A stretch of DNA of 64,000 bases. Source: Rhabdophis nuchalis (lineage: Eukaryota > Chordata > Lepidosauria > Squamata > Natricidae). The DNA lies in assembly GCA_039707465.1 (NCBI GenBank), contig CM077647.1:171798163-171862162 (forward strand), read 5' to 3'. Below, one piece after another: positions 21,667 through 32,998 of this stretch (the stretch's first letter is position 1; every line of letters starts with the position of its first letter). A program made the position numbers and the translations under genes. Below the pieces are notes generated by a model. It saw nothing but the letters and a program-made list of their open reading frames with translations. It had not been told where the DNA came from and did not search any database.

Positions 21667-22202
21667 GTGTAAACCATCCTTGCAGAATCTGTATGTATGT
21701 GCTAAGATATTCAGTTATAAATTGTAACCGCCCTGTTTTTTTTAACATGTGATCCATACCGTATTCACAAAAAGACAAAAAAACTAACCTATTTCCAGCC
21801 ATGTTGGTTTGTGTTTATCTTGTACATTGTCTTTTATATTTTGTATTGTATTGTTGGGTTTTTATCTTTCCGTGCACCGCCCTGAGTCCCTTTTAGGTGA
21901 AATAGGGCGGTATATAAATCGAATAAACAAACAAACATTCTCACATTTATCATTTCATACATAATCCCAGTCTCCATTCTGCAAATCTTGGCTCATGCTT
22001 ATTTTGGGCTTTCCCTTTTATATTCTAACCATCGACAAAATTTATCCCAGATCTTCTAATATCCTGATTCATCTTTATTCTTCAACTCCCACGTCAATGT
22101 ATCCATTTCAGATTAAGATTTTCCTAATTATTTCCCCTTCACTTGCAGTTTCCCTGTTTTTCCAATTTTGGGCGAACCCCCTCATTGTATTTCTTGCTTA
22201 TA

Positions 22203-23085
22203 CCGTGTTTCCCTGAAAATAAGACAGGGTCTTATTTTCTTTTGAGCCCCGAAATAAGCGCTTGGCCTAATTTTTGAGGTTCAGGAGGCGGCGAGCGTGG
22301 TTACCTCAGGGCTGCTGTTGTGTTGCTGTATTTTCGGGGAGGGCTTATTTTTTGGGTAGGGCTTATTTTACACCAGGGATGTCCAAACTTGGGAACTTTA
22401 AGACTTGTGGACTTCAACTCCCAGAATTCCCCAGCCAGCTATGAAGTCCACAAGTCTTAAAGTTCCCAAGTTTGGACATCCCTGGCATACACTCAAGGTG
22501 TTGATAACCATCTTTAAAACACTCCATGGCACAGGGCCTAGTTATCTGCGGGACCGTATCCTACCTCATACATCCCTTTGTCCGATTCGCTCCCATAGAG
22601 AGGGATTTCTTGGGGGGCCGTCCACCGGGCAATGTCGGCTGGCGATGCCTAGGGGAAGGGTCTTCTCTGTGATGGGCCTAACCCTCTGGAACGACCTACC
22701 CCCCGAACGTAGGACTATCACGGACCTCCGCTCCTTCCGCCAACATTTGAAGACACATCTCTTCCATCTTGCCAGCCTGGCCTAATCCTCGCAACCATGT
22801 TTGTAGACTGAATTTTAAATTGTTTTAATTGGATTTTAAATGGGTTAATAGTATTAGGAAATTTGTAGCACAGGACATCTCGTATTTAATTGGATTTTAG
22901 CTTTAAATTATATTTATTATTGCTATGTTTTGTATTTCCTGTTTTAATCTCCTGTGCACCCCCCTGAGTCCCTTCGGGGAGTAGGCGTGGTTATATAAAT
23001 TTAATAAAATAAAATAAATAAATAAAATAAAATCCTGATTGGGCTTATTATCCAGGGAGGTCTTATTTTTGGGGAAACAGGGTAA
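22203..23085. mobile_element. TIR element split by a palindromic MITE and an L2 3' end
   Basis: The outer ends are inverted: gtgtttccctgaaaataaga near 22205 and tcttatttttggggaaacag near 23063. Inside are a 111-bp palindrome (22374-22484, cagggatgtccaaacttggg) and a plus-sense L2 3' end (about 22485-23030: FKTLHGTGPSYLRDRILPHT, then a ccctgagtcccttcgggg tip and AAATA-rich tail). This suggests successive insertions into one older element. Confidence 0.7.
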
Positions 23086-23487
23086 TTCCCAAGATAAATC
23101 GTTCTGATGTAAATTCTATTTCTTCTTCAGTTATCTCTATCAACTGCTTTTGGATATTCTGCCAGTATATTTCGGCTTTTTAGGATGGCCACCAATTTTC
23201 CTTTCCTATTGAGGGCTGATTCTAAAGGGCAGAAGCCCTCCATCATTCCAATAGCTTCATTGTCCATCCTAGGGCTGTTTGTTGTAGCTATTGTCTGTTC
23301 TTTTTTATTATTTATCTTAATTCCATTTTTTTTACTGGATCCCTTGAATTTTCATTACTAAAGGTATGTGATTGGAATGTCCACAGGCCTTAAAAAAATT
23401 TCCCTCTGAATTGATCATCCATCCAACTCTTGCATTCACTGCCTTTCTTATGTCTGGGGAGTTTTTGATAAGGCTGAAAACACTGTG

Positions 23488-23547
23488 GGGAGGACACTGG
23501 CTGGAAGCAAATATTTGGAAGTGGGACTAGACTAGTCGTGGCACCAA
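23488..23547 (+). CDS. TRAJ: TCR alpha J segment 15
   Basis: Reads EDTGWKQIFGSGTRLVVAP with two leading and one trailing base, donor gtaagt at 23548. Nonamer agtttttga 23460-23468, spacer taaggctgaaaa, heptamer cactgtg 23481-23487. A diverged relative of the 5' family. The donor runs straight into a pyrimidine-rich tract. Confidence 0.92.
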
Positions 23548-23555
23548 GTAAGTCT

Positions 23556-24600
23556 CCCTTCCTCCCTCCCTCCCTCTCTCTCTCTCTCTCATTAACACCC
23601 TTATTTATTTATTTTGCAAATGTAGTAAGATGGTTTCCTTTTTCGGCATTCTGTGCCAAATGTAGTTATGTTCTGTCCTGTGCAAATACATTGAGATAAA
23701 GGGAATAGCCAAGATTTTCTTAATTTATAAAACATTGGTTTCTTCCGTGGATTAGCAAATTCTTGAGAGCAGGCTGTTAGATATGCAAACTTTCCATGCT
23801 GGATTGGATTTTTCCCTTCCCTTCCCCTCCCTTTCTTTCTTTCATTTTCTCATTCCTATCTCCTTCCTTCTTCTTTCCCTCTTTTTTCTTTTCCCTGCCC
23901 TCCCTCTCCTTCCCTCCACTCACCTCGTCTTCCCTCTTCTCCTTCCCATCTCCTTCCTTCTCCCTCTCCTCCCCTCCCTCCTTTGTTCTTCTGATTCCCA
24001 TCTCCTTCTTCCCTCTTTTTTCCCTTCTGTTCCCTTCACCCTTCTCATTCCCTTCCTTCCTTCCTTCCTTCCTTCCTTCCTTCCTTCCTTCCTTCCTTCC
24101 TCCTTCCCTTTCCTTCCCCTTCCCATTTAAATGGAAAATGGATCAGCAAATTCTTGAGAACAATGTTTTCCCTTCCACTTCTTTCTTTCATTTTCTCATT
24201 CCCATTTTCTTCCTTCGTACTTCTCTCTTTTTTCTTTTCCCTCCCATCCCCTCCCCTCCATTTCCTTCCCTTCCACTCTCCTCACATTCCCTCTTCTCCT
24301 TCCCATCTCCTTCCCTTCCCTCTTTTCCTCTTTTTTCCCCATCTGTTGCCTTCACTCTTCTCCTTCCCATCTCCTTCCTTCCTTCCTTTTCCCTCCCCTC
24401 CTTAATGGGAAGTGGATCAGCAAATTCTTGAGAACAGAGTAATGTTTTCCCTTCCATTTCTTTCTTTCATTCTTCTCATTCCCATCTCTTCCCCTCCCAC
24501 CCCTCTTTTTTCCCTTCTATTCCCTTCACTCTTCTCATTCCCATCTCCTTCCTTCCTTCTTTCCTTCCTTTTTCCTTCCCTTGCCTTCCCCTCTCATTCC
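23556..24600. repeat. Polypyrimidine (CCTT-rich) region with internal duplication
   Basis: ccct/cctt/ctct repeats, interrupted at 23590-23815 by ordinary sequence. Three diverged repeats of about 300 bp start with 'gatcagcaaattcttgagaa' (about 24140 and 24413, with a related 'gattagcaaattcttgagag' at 23751), showing that the region grew by unit duplication. Confidence 0.88.
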
Positions 24601-24604
24601 TGTT

Positions 24605-25015
24605 TTAATGGACCTCAGAAGAAGAGTGCTGTAGATTCATCAGCCATTATAGCAACCATCGTTCAATAGCCTTTCCTTATTTGCCTGCTGTGTTTATCTG
24701 CCACCATTTCTCATGAGACACCAGTACTAACTTTACCTGCCTTCGATGCACATTGTTCAGTCAACATCTATTGGTAATTTTATTCCTGTCACTCAATTGT
24801 GTCTCAATCTCAGAGAATGCCTGGACAGGTCCCTTTAGTTTTTCTGAAGTAGCTTCCCATTCTCTCCTTCCTAGAGGTAATAGAAAGTGGCTGGCCACAG
24901 CAGGACTACAACTCACAGTCGACTCCCAGTTTTTAGCCTGATGCCTTAACTACTACTCCAAAATGAGGCTCACTTTTACTGCAGATGACCACAAATATAC
25001 TGGTTACCTATTAAG
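24605..25015. other. Spacer, no gene seen
   Basis: Unique-looking sequence without a J motif, tRNA-like box or LINE similarity that I recognise. Confidence 0.4.
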
Positions 25016-25019
25016 AGGT

Positions 25020-25545
25020 TGTTGTTGGAATACTGCATACAGTTTTGGTCGCCACGATGTAGAAAAGACGTGGAGACTCTGGAAAGAGTGCAGAGAAGAG
25101 CAACCAAGATGATTAGGGAACTGGAGACTAAAACATATGAAGAACGGTTGCAGGAGCTGGGTATGTCTAGTTTGATGAAGAGAAGGACCAGGGGAGACAT
25201 GATAGCAGTGTTCCGATATCTCAGAGGGTGCCACAAAGAAGAGGGAGCCAAACTATTCTCCAAGGCACCTGGGGGCAGGACAAAAAACTATGGGTGGAAA
25301 CTAATCAAGGAGAGAAGCAACTTAGAACTAAGGAGAAATTTCCTGACAGTTAGAACAATTAACCTCTGGAACAGCTTGCCTCCAGAAGTTGTGAATGCCC
25401 CAACCCTGGAAGTCTTTAAAAAGATGTTAGATAGCCATTTGTCTGAAATGGTATAAGGCTCCTGCCCACGCAGGGGGTTGGACTAGAAGACCTACAAGGT
25501 CCCTTCCAACTCTGCTATTGTATTGTATTGTTGTTGTTGTTTACC
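25020..25545 (+). mobile_element. CR1-type LINE 3' end, largely open frame
   Basis: Plus sense. [20 protein letters not shown] continues open for about 145 codons to EVFKKMLDSHLSEMV, then the 3' tip and a tattg tail (25517-25545). The open frame suggests a relatively young copy, although strongly 5' truncated. Confidence 0.92.
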
Positions 25546-25698
25546 AGTAGCCTGGTAGGTATTAGGTACAGATTTGTAGAATTCAAAAATGATATGGGAT
25601 TTGTTGAACCCTTCTTATTCTTCATTGATCCTTTTAAAACATCAGGAGTGGAGGATGGGTGAGCTCTGGAGGTTTTTGTAGGCTTTGGCATCACTGTG

Positions 25699-25752
25699 CC
25701 AATGATTATAAAGTCATATTTGGTAAAGGAACCTTTCTAATGGTGAAACCAT
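25699..25752 (+). CDS. TRAJ: TCR alpha J segment 16, FGKGT type
   Basis: Reads NDYKVIFGKGTFLMVKP with two leading and one trailing base, donor gtaagt at 25753. It has the only fully canonical RSS: nonamer ggtttttgt 25671-25679, 12-bp spacer, heptamer cactgtg 25692-25698. The FGKGT core is common in mammalian TRAJ and has no paralogue in this window. Functional by all visible criteria. Confidence 0.94.
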
Positions 25753-25839
25753 GTAAGTATCAGGGCTTCTTATTTGGCTGGCAATATTAGTGGACGCCAA
25801 CCTCATGGCATGACTAATTATCTGGAGAAAATTAGAGAA

Positions 25840-26390
25840 GCAGGTCAAGCTGTTCTCCAAAGCACCAGAGGGCAGGAGAAGAAGCAGTGGGTGGAAACTA
25901 ATCAAGGAGAGAAGCAACTTGGAACTGAGGAGAAATTTCCTGACAGTTGGAACAATTAATCGGTTGGACAACTTGCCTCCAGAAGTTGTGGATGCTCCAA
26001 CAACGGGAGTTTTTAAGAGGAGATTGGATAATCATTTATCTGAAGTGGTGTAGAGTATCCTGCCTAAGCAGGGGGTTGGACTAGAAGACCTCCAAGGTCC
26101 CTTCCAACTATTCTATTCTATCCTCTCCTTTCCTACCCTACCCTACTCTATTTTATTCTATTCTAATCCTATGAGCCTAGATGGATTTTGATCTCAGGAT
26201 CATGGGGTCCCTCCCAACTCTTTCTATTCTATTCTATTCCACTCTACCCTACCCTATTCTATTCTATTCTATCCACTCTACCCTACCCTACCCTACTCTA
26301 TTCTATTCTATTCTATTCCACTCTACCCTATCCTACTCTACTCTATTCTGTTCTACTCTATTCTATTCTATTCTATTCTAATCCTATGAG
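25840..26390 (+). mobile_element. CR1-type LINE 3' end with ATTCT array
   Basis: CR1 tail 25845-26110 (gaacaattaatcggttggac...aaggtcccttccaac) followed by attct, ctacc and ctatt pentamers (26111-26380). An internal copy of 'cctatgagcctaaatgaattt'-like sequence punctuates the array. Confidence 0.88.
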
Positions 26391-26679
26391 CCTAAATGAA
26401 TTTAGATCTCATGACCATAGGAATGCTTCAACAGCTAAGTCTAAAAAATGGTCATAAGCCATTTTTTCCCAGTGCCATTGAATCTTTGAATAGTTACTAC
26501 ATAAACTTTTTTAAGTCAAGGATATATTAACCCCATTCAAATCTCCATCGTTGTTTTTTTTAAGTTAGGCTCAAAAAAAACCTGAAATGGTCATTATTAT
26601 AGAGGATTATAGAGGATTATAATAATAATTTTTTTTGCTTCAGATAAATAGATTTGCTTGCTTATATCAGGAGTACAAC

Positions 26680-27245
26680 AGTATCCCTTAAGTCAAATTT
26701 GACCCTTGTTGGCTATCTGGGACTGCCATTGACTTCTTCTGTTGTATTTGGGCATTTTCAGATTTGCTTACAGGGTTCAGATGATTTATAGAGTTGAACT
26801 CTGAGACTGTGTGCAGTAATGAAATGTCACAGAGGCACACAACACTCGGAGAATCTCTGTAGACCTCTTTGTATGTATGCTTGAGTAAGGGTTTATTCCT
26901 GGTGACTGCCTGGTGACTGCAGTTTTCATGGCAAGATTTCAGAAATGGTTTGCCATTGCGTGCTTCCTAGGGCTGAGGGAAAATGACTGGCCCAAGATCA
27001 ACCAGTTGACTTTCACGCCTAAAGCAGAACCAGAATTATGGGATCCATTGCACTCTCCGAGCTTAGCTGTTTTCTGGCAGATGCTTTGTTACCCAACTAG
27101 GTAACGTGTTCAGGGCACTCAGCGATTGCAAAGGACCCCCATAGTTCAACTCTGAACTACAAATATTCTCTTCTGTCAAAACGAGAACTCGATGTCTCTC
27201 TGTTTTTAGACTGGTGCTTTAACCACTAGACAACTGGCTCTCCAT
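26680..27245. repeat. Duplicated flank unit of the 3' J cluster
   Basis: Sequence from 'gcagtaatgaaatgtcacag' (about 26812) to 'gttttctggcagatgctttg' (about 27067) recurs, diverged, at about 29105-29460. It is the 5' flank of J17 and J19 and shows that the J segments were copied with about 1 kb of surroundings. Confidence 0.75.
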
Positions 27246-27545
27246 TGCTTACTTCCAGAAGTTATGGGTGCTCCAACACTGGAGGTTTTTAAGAAGAGAT
27301 TGGACAACCATTTGTCTGAAATAGTATAGGGATTCCTGCCTGAGCAGGGGGTTGGACTAGAAGACCTCCAAGGTCCCTTCAAATTTGTTCAGCTCTGCTC
27401 TGCTCTGTCCTGCTCTATCCTATCCTACCCTATCCTGCCCTACCCTACCCTATCCTGCCCTACCCTACCCTACCCTACCGTACAATGCCCTATCTTACCC
27501 TACCCTACCCTGCCCTGCCCTATCTTACCCTACCCTACCCTACCC
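27245..27545 (+). mobile_element. CR1 3' tip with CCTAC/CTGCC pentamer array
   Basis: CR1 end 27250-27385, then about 160 bp of cctac/cctat/ctgcc pentamers (27386-27545). The array ends 35 bp before the J17 nonamer. Confidence 0.88.
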
Positions 27546-27607
27546 TTTTGTAAACATACAAACCTCTTCCTAAAAGTTGCCATTTTGCAAAGGATGGTAA
27601 CACAGTG

Positions 27608-27672
27608 TTACATTAGTAGTGGATGGAATAAAATTCAATTTGGAACTGGCACCAACCTAGTGGTTTACCCTG
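27608..27672 (+). CDS. TRAJ: TCR alpha J segment 17
   Basis: Reads YISSGWNKIQ, then FGTGTNLVVYP, with one base on each side; donor gtaagt at 27673. Nonamer ccattttgc 27580-27588, spacer aaaggatggtaa, heptamer cacagtg 27601-27607. First of four related J segments (27.6, 28.6, 29.9, 32.9 kb) with GW in the CDR3 part, a cacagtg-type heptamer and a ccattttg nonamer. Intact. Confidence 0.93.
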
Positions 27673-27794
27673 GTAAGTCCATATTATTATACATGCACTA
27701 TTTAAGGAATAAATTTTGGAAAGCTCTTAAGAAAATCATGGTTTCCTTAACTCTATCTTTTACCTGAGAACATTATTATTATATATAGTTTTAA

Positions 27795-27990
27795 AGGAGA
27801 TATGGGATAATCGTTTGTCTGAAGTGGTGTAGGGTTTCCTGCCTGAGCTGGGAGTTGGACTAGAAGACCTCCATGGTCCCTTCCAACTATTCTATGCTAT
27901 GCTATTCTATGCTATTCTATTCTATGCTATGCTATGCTATGCTATGCTATGCTATTCTATGCTATTCTATGCTATTCTATTCTATTCTAA
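27795..27990 (+). mobile_element. CR1 3' tip with TATGC/TATTC array
   Basis: CR1 end 27795-27885 followed by pentamers alternating ctatg and ctatt. A 'cctatgagcccaaatcaattt' flank, also seen at 26170 and 26387, follows. Confidence 0.85.
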
Positions 27991-28184
27991 TCCTATGAGC
28001 CCAAATCAATTTTGATCTCATGACCATGGGGATGCTTCAAGAGTTCTAAGTCTGAAAAATGGTCATAATGCCACTTTTTTTACAATGCCATTGTATCCAT
28101 GAACAGCCACTAAATGAAGTGTTGTAAGTCGAGGATATATTAACCACATCCAACTCTCCATAGCTTTTTCTTTTTTTTAAAGTT

Positions 28185-28345
28185 AAGCTCAAGGTTGACT
28201 CAGCCTTCCATCCTTCCGAGGTGGGTCAAATGAGGACCCAGATTGTTGGGGACTATATTCTGACTCTGTAAACCGCTTAGAGTGGGCTGTAAAAGCACTA
28301 TAAAGCAGTATATAAGTCTAAGTGCTCTTGCTCCTGTTATGTGAA
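28185..28345 (+). mobile_element. tRNA-derived SINE, 3' part
   Basis: From 'caaggttgactcagccttcc' to 'ataagtctaagtgctcttgc'. The same family is near-complete at 29481-29702. The 5' tRNA-like part is missing. Confidence 0.8.
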
Positions 28346-28554
28346 TGTCTGCCAGAAAATAACCACGCTCAAAGGGCACCAAAGGACCCCTCATTTCAGC
28401 CCCTGAGCTACAAATATTCTCTTCAACAGAATAGAACTCACAGTCTCCCTGTTTTTAGACTGGGGCTTTAACCACCAGAAGAACTGGCTCTCCTCTGTAA
28501 ACCTATAAACACCTTCCTAAAGGTTGCCATTTTGCAAAAGATGGTATCACAGTG

Positions 28555-28616
28555 TTACAGTAGTGCTGGATGGAATATTAAATTTGGGAGTGGCACTAAT
28601 CTAGTGGTTTACCCTG
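28555..28616 (+). CDS. TRAJ: TCR alpha J segment 18
   Basis: Reads YSSAGWNIKFGSGTNLVVYP with one base on each side, donor gtaagt at 28617. Nonamer ccattttgc 28527-28535, spacer aaaagatggtat, heptamer cacagtg 28548-28554. It starts 947 bp after J17 and shares its 5' flank (ttcctaaaggttgccattttgc). One codon shorter than J17 and J19. Intact. Confidence 0.93.
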
Positions 28617-28744
28617 GTAAGTCCACATTTTTATACATGAAATATTGAAGGAATAAATTTCAGAACCTCCCCCCCCCCCAAGTACATCGTGGTTTTATTA
28701 ATTCTATCTTTTACCTGAGAACATTATTATTATTATATCTAGGT

Positions 28745-29040
28745 TTTAAGAAGATGTTGGATAACCATTTGTCTGTAATGGTGTAGTAGGGTTTCTTGCC
28801 TAAGCAGGGGCTTGGACTAGAAGACCTCCAAGGTCCCTTCCAACTCCTATCCTATCCTATCCTATCCTATCCCATCCCATTCCATTCTAATGTATTAGTA
28901 ACAGATGGAAACTTAATAAAGAGAGATTCAACGAAGAACTAAGGAGAAATTTCCTATCAGTAGAACAGCTTGCCTCCAGAAGTTGTGAGCGATCCATCAC
29001 TGGAGGATTTTAAAAAGAGATTGCAAACCTACAAAACTTT
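28745..29040 (+). mobile_element. Two CR1 3' fragments with CCTAT array
   Basis: CR1 tip 28745-28850, a cctat array 28848-28887, then another plus-sense piece 28900-29030 (acagatggaaacttaataaa...). Both truncated. Confidence 0.82.
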
Positions 29041-29480
29041 TTGGGTATTTTCAGCTTTGCTTAGAGCCTTCAGATGATTATAGAGTTGAACTTTGAAACA
29101 GTAGGCAGTAATAAAATGTCATGGAGACACACAACACTCAGAGAATCTCTGTAGACCCCTTTGTATGTATGTTTGAGTAAGTGTTTATTCCTGGTAATTG
29201 CTTGGTTTTCTTGGCCAGATTTCAGAAGTGGTTTGCCATTGCCTGCTTCCTAGGGCTGCAAGTGAAGGCCTGGCTCAAGATCAACCAGTTGACTTTAATG
29301 CCCAAATCAGAACTAGAACTGTAGGGACCTTAGAGTGGGCTGCAAAAGCACTATGAAGTGGTATATAAGTCTAAGTGCTATTGCTACTCTACTCTACTCT
29401 ACTCTACTCCTTAGTGGTATTGGAACTTAGTTATTTTCTTGCAGATGTTTCATTACTAGGTAACATATTCCATGCACTGA

Positions 29481-29705
29481 GCCGAGGTGATGCAGTGGGT
29501 TAGAGTGCAGTACTGGATGGCTAGCTGCAGTTTGGCAGTTTGAATCTCACCAGCTCAAGGTTGACTCAGCCTTCCATCCCTCCGAGGTGGGTCAAATGAG
29601 GACCCAGATTGTTGGGGACTATATTCTGACTCTGTAAACCGCTTAGAGAGGGCTGTAAAAAGCACTGTGAAGTGGTGTATAAGTCTAAGTACAATTGCTC
29701 CTGCT
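29481..29705 (+). mobile_element. tRNA-derived SINE, near complete
   Basis: Starts gccgaggtgatgcagtgggt and has a B-box-like 'ggcagtttgaatctc' (about 29534). It ends 'gtataagtctaagtacaattgc'. Related copies lie at 28.2, 46.7 and 49.6 kb. Confidence 0.85.
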
Positions 29706-29921
29706 ATGTGAATGTTTGCCAGAAAATAACAAAGCTCAAAGGGCACCAAAAGATTCCTCATTTCAGCCCCTGAGCTACAAATATTCTCTTCCTCAGAACT
29801 AGAACTCACAGTCTCCCTGTTTTTAGACTGGGGCTTTAACCACTAGAAAACTGGCTCTAATCTGTAAACCTACAAACACCTTCCTAAAGGTTGCCATTTT
29901 GCAAAGGATGGTATCACAGTG

Positions 29922-29986
29922 TTACAGCAGTGGTGGATGGGATAAAATTCACTTTGGAAGTGGCACCAACCTAGTGGTTTACCCTG
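29922..29986 (+). CDS. TRAJ: TCR alpha J segment 19
   Basis: Reads YSSGGWDKIH, then FGSGTNLVVYP, one base on each side; donor gtaagt at 29987. Nonamer ccattttgc 29894-29902, spacer aaaggatggtat, heptamer cacagtg 29915-29921. Its 5' flank from 29800 (cagtctccctgtttttagac...) is almost that of J18 from 28440. Intact. Confidence 0.93.
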
Positions 29987-30074
29987 GTAAGTCCACCTTT
30001 TTAATACATGCCATATTTAAGAAAATCATGGTTTCATTAACTCTTTTACCTGAGAAAATTATTATTATATATAG

Positions 30075-30300
30075 TTTTAAAGAAGATGTTGGATAACCAT
30101 TTGTCTAAAGTGGTATAGGGTTTCCTGCCTAAGCATGGGGTTGGTGTAGAAGACCTTCAAGGTCCTGTCCAACCCTGTTATTCTATTCTATTCTGTTCCG
30201 TTCCGTTCCGTTCCATTCCATTCCATTCCATTCTACCCTACCCTACCCTACCCTATCCTACTTTACCCTACTCTACCCTTCTCTATTCTATTATTATGTA
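30075..30300 (+). mobile_element. CR1 3' tip with ATTCC/CCTAC array
   Basis: CR1 end 30075-30178 followed by attct, gttcc, attcc and cctac pentamers to about 30292. Confidence 0.87.
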
Positions 30301-30399
30301 TTAGCTGTATCCGGCCACACATTGCTGTGGCCCAGTCTGGTTAAATGGCCAACCAATCTGTGTGTAGATCTACATCTGCACACACAAACACACAACCAC

Positions 30400-30535
30400 A
30401 ACCACTGTACCTACCTACTGTATTTCTCCCTCTCTCTATCCACCTACCTACCTACCTACCTACCTACCTACCGCATTTCTCCCTCCCTCTCTCTATCCCT
30501 ATAGCTGCCTACCTCCCTACCTATTTTATGGACAA
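30400..30535. repeat. (CCTA)n and CTCT microsatellite
   Basis: Short ctccctct runs flank about eight cctа-type tetramers at 30440-30472, with a second weak run at 30505-30525. Confidence 0.85.
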
Positions 30536-30779
30536 ATAGGTATGACATAATACCTGTGGCCCACTGCTCTCTCTGTATCCATCTACCTACCTTTTTTACA
30601 ATTTTTTACATTTCCATTGCGTATACCTGGCACAGGTGTGACATCTACACAATCTATATATATCATTGGTGCTATATTTGAAAGGAACATTGTGTGAAAA
30701 TTTGGAAGCGATTGGTGCAGTACTTTCGGAGATTAGCGGTTTTGAACAAACTCATAGTTACATTTTCATTTATATAGAT

Positions 30780-31020
30780 TAGTAACAGATGGAAACTTAA
30801 CAAAGAGAGATTCAACCCAGAACTAAGGAGAAATTTCCTATCAGTGAGAACAATTTATCAGCAGAACAGCTTGCCTCCAGAAGTTGTGGGTGATCCATAA
30901 CTGGAGTTTTTAAAGGAAATTGGACAGTCATTTGTCCAATGACATAGGGTCTTCTGTTTCTGCAGGGGGCTGGATTAGAACACCACCAAGGTCCCTTCCA
31001 CATCTGTTCTTCTGTAATTC
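30780..31020 (+). mobile_element. CR1-type LINE 3' fragment
   Basis: Plus sense, from 'acagatggaaacttaacaaag' to 'aaggtcccttccac', without a long pentamer tail. Confidence 0.8.
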
Positions 31021-31269
31021 TGTAATTATAGTTAGTTTTACCCTTTATGAATTTAAATTACTTAAGTATTGCTCTCACACCCAAGCACAATTAAGCACAT
31101 TCATGGTGTTTGATACATCAGCCAGGGTTACATAGGGATTGAGGAAAACTGCAATGTTGTGTAGATGATAGATTCCTGCACAAATTGTTGGAACTTCTGT
31201 CTAAACACTTGTCCAGGTTTTTTTTCCTTTTTATCCTTCGACAGCTACATTTTATCACATGCTATTTTG

Positions 31270-31800
31270 TGTTGTTGTTAGTGGCAAAGTCGTGTCCGAC
31301 CCATCTCGACCCCATGGACAACGTTCCTCCAGGCCTTCTTGTCCTCTACCATCCTCTGGAGTCCATTTAAGCTCATGCCGACTGCTTTGGTGACTCCATC
31401 CAGCCACCTCATTCTCTGTCGTCCCATTCTTCTTTTGCCCTCAATCTTTCCCAGCATGAGGCTCTTCTCCAGTGAGTCCTTCCTTCTCATTAGGTGGCCA
31501 AAGTATTTGAGCTTCATCTTCAGGATCTGGCCTTCTAAAGAGCAGTTAGGATTGATCTCCTCTGGGACTGACCGGTTTGATCACCTTGCAGTCCAAGGGT
31601 CTCGCAGGAGTCTTCTCCAGCACCAGAGTTCAAAGGCCTCAATTCTTTGGTGTTCAGCCTTTCTTATAGCCCACTTTCACAGCCATCCATTGCAACTGGG
31701 AAAACCATAGCCTTGACTAAATGCACTTTTGTTGGCAGAGTGATGTCTCTGCCTTTTAACATGCTGTCTAGATTTGCCATAGCAAATGTTATTTCTACTG
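31270..31800 (-). mobile_element. Bov-B LINE 3' fragment
   Basis: The minus frame has MKLKYFGHLMRRKDSLEKSL and MANLDSMLKGRDITLPTKVH separated by frameshifts. The element's 3' end (gttgttagtggcaaagtcgtg) lies at 31273. Confidence 0.9.
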
Positions 31801-32169
31801 CCCTTTTATTTACTGCTTGATTGCAGGGTAAAATGTCTCTTGCTGCAGAACAATTAATCTTCTTATCAGTAGTGCCCATCTGCCCGTTCTTGTCTGAGGT
31901 CAAAATCATCTTCCTTATATCTTCAGCTTGCCTGTATACTGTATCTAGACTTCTTTTGGAACCATTTCTATTCTCCTCCGTCTATTTCTAAAACATTTTT
32001 GTTATAAAAACAGGATTTCCCAGAAGTCTTTTTAGAAGACCTACAAGGTCCCTTCCAACTCTGCTATTGTATTGTATTATTGTATTGAAATAACCCTGTT
32101 CAGCTTTGAACCAAGTACCACTCTTTACTGAAACTGAATTAATCAAATGACACCAACACCTTCAGATAG

Positions 32170-32515
32170 TTAATAGAACACAGAATATCAGAGCTGGAAG
32201 GGACCTTGGAGATCTTCTAGTCTAACCCCCTGTTCAAGCAGGAGACACTGCACCATTTCAGATAAACGGCTGTCCAGTCTTCTCATAAAAGCCTCCAGTG
32301 ATGGGACACCCACAACTTCTGAAGGCAAACAGTTCCACTGATGTACTGTTCTCATTGTTAGTAAATTTCTCCTTAGTTCTAGGTTGCTTCTCTCCTTCAT
32401 TAGTTTCCATCCATTGCTTCTTATCTTACCTTTGAGTGCTTTGGAAAATAGGTTGACCCCCTCTTCTTTGTGCCAGACCATTAAATATTGGAACACTGCT
32501 ATCATACATAATAAT
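32170..32515 (-). mobile_element. CR1-type LINE 3' fragment, diverged subfamily
   Basis: The minus frame reads MIAVFQYLMVWHKEEGVNLF to LPSEVVGVPSLEAFMRRLDS, open for about 100 codons but clearly different from the main CR1 copies. Confidence 0.88.
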
Positions 32516-32599
32516 ATTCCTTTCTTTTAGATTAAAAATTACAGGAAGCTAGTGACTTTTGAAATTTCACTGAGAGTGCCTTCCTTCAACTTCTTTGGG

Positions 32600-32715
32600 A
32601 ACTATCAATGCAATGCAATACAATACAATACAATACAATAGCAGAGTTGGAAGGGACCTTGGAGGTCTTCTAGTCCAACCCCCTGCCTAGGCAGGAGGCC
32701 CTATATCAAAGGCCA
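32600..32715 (-). mobile_element. CR1 3' tip with AATAC tail
   Basis: aatac pentamers 32605-32640 followed by minus-sense 'agcagagttggaagggacc' to 'caggaggccctat'. Confidence 0.85.
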
Positions 32716-32936
32716 TAGCTTAGAGACCTTTAAATGTATTATTGCAGCCAGCAATATTTATTGATATTTATTGAGTAAAACTAAGGGATGCAATATTTGA
32801 AAGTTTGACAAGCAATCTTCTAACGCAAAAATGGCAAACGTTTCGTGTAAAAATATTTAATAGGTTGAAGGGAAGAACCAAAAAAGTTTTGAAGCTCTTC
32901 CTAGGTTGTCATTTTGTAAAGGAAGGCGTCATAGTG

Positions 32937-32998
32937 TTACACAGGTAGTGGATGGAATATTAAATTTGGAAGTGGCACCAAACTCGTAGTTCACTCTG
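32937..32998 (+). CDS. TRAJ: TCR alpha J segment 20
   Basis: Reads YTGSGWNIKFGSGTKLVVHS with one base on each side, donor gtgagt at 32999. Nonamer tcattttgt 32909-32917, spacer aaaggaaggcgt, heptamer catagtg 32930-32936. The usual C-terminal proline is serine here and the donor is gtgagt, so it is the most diverged member of the 3' family. It has no visible break. Confidence 0.9.
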
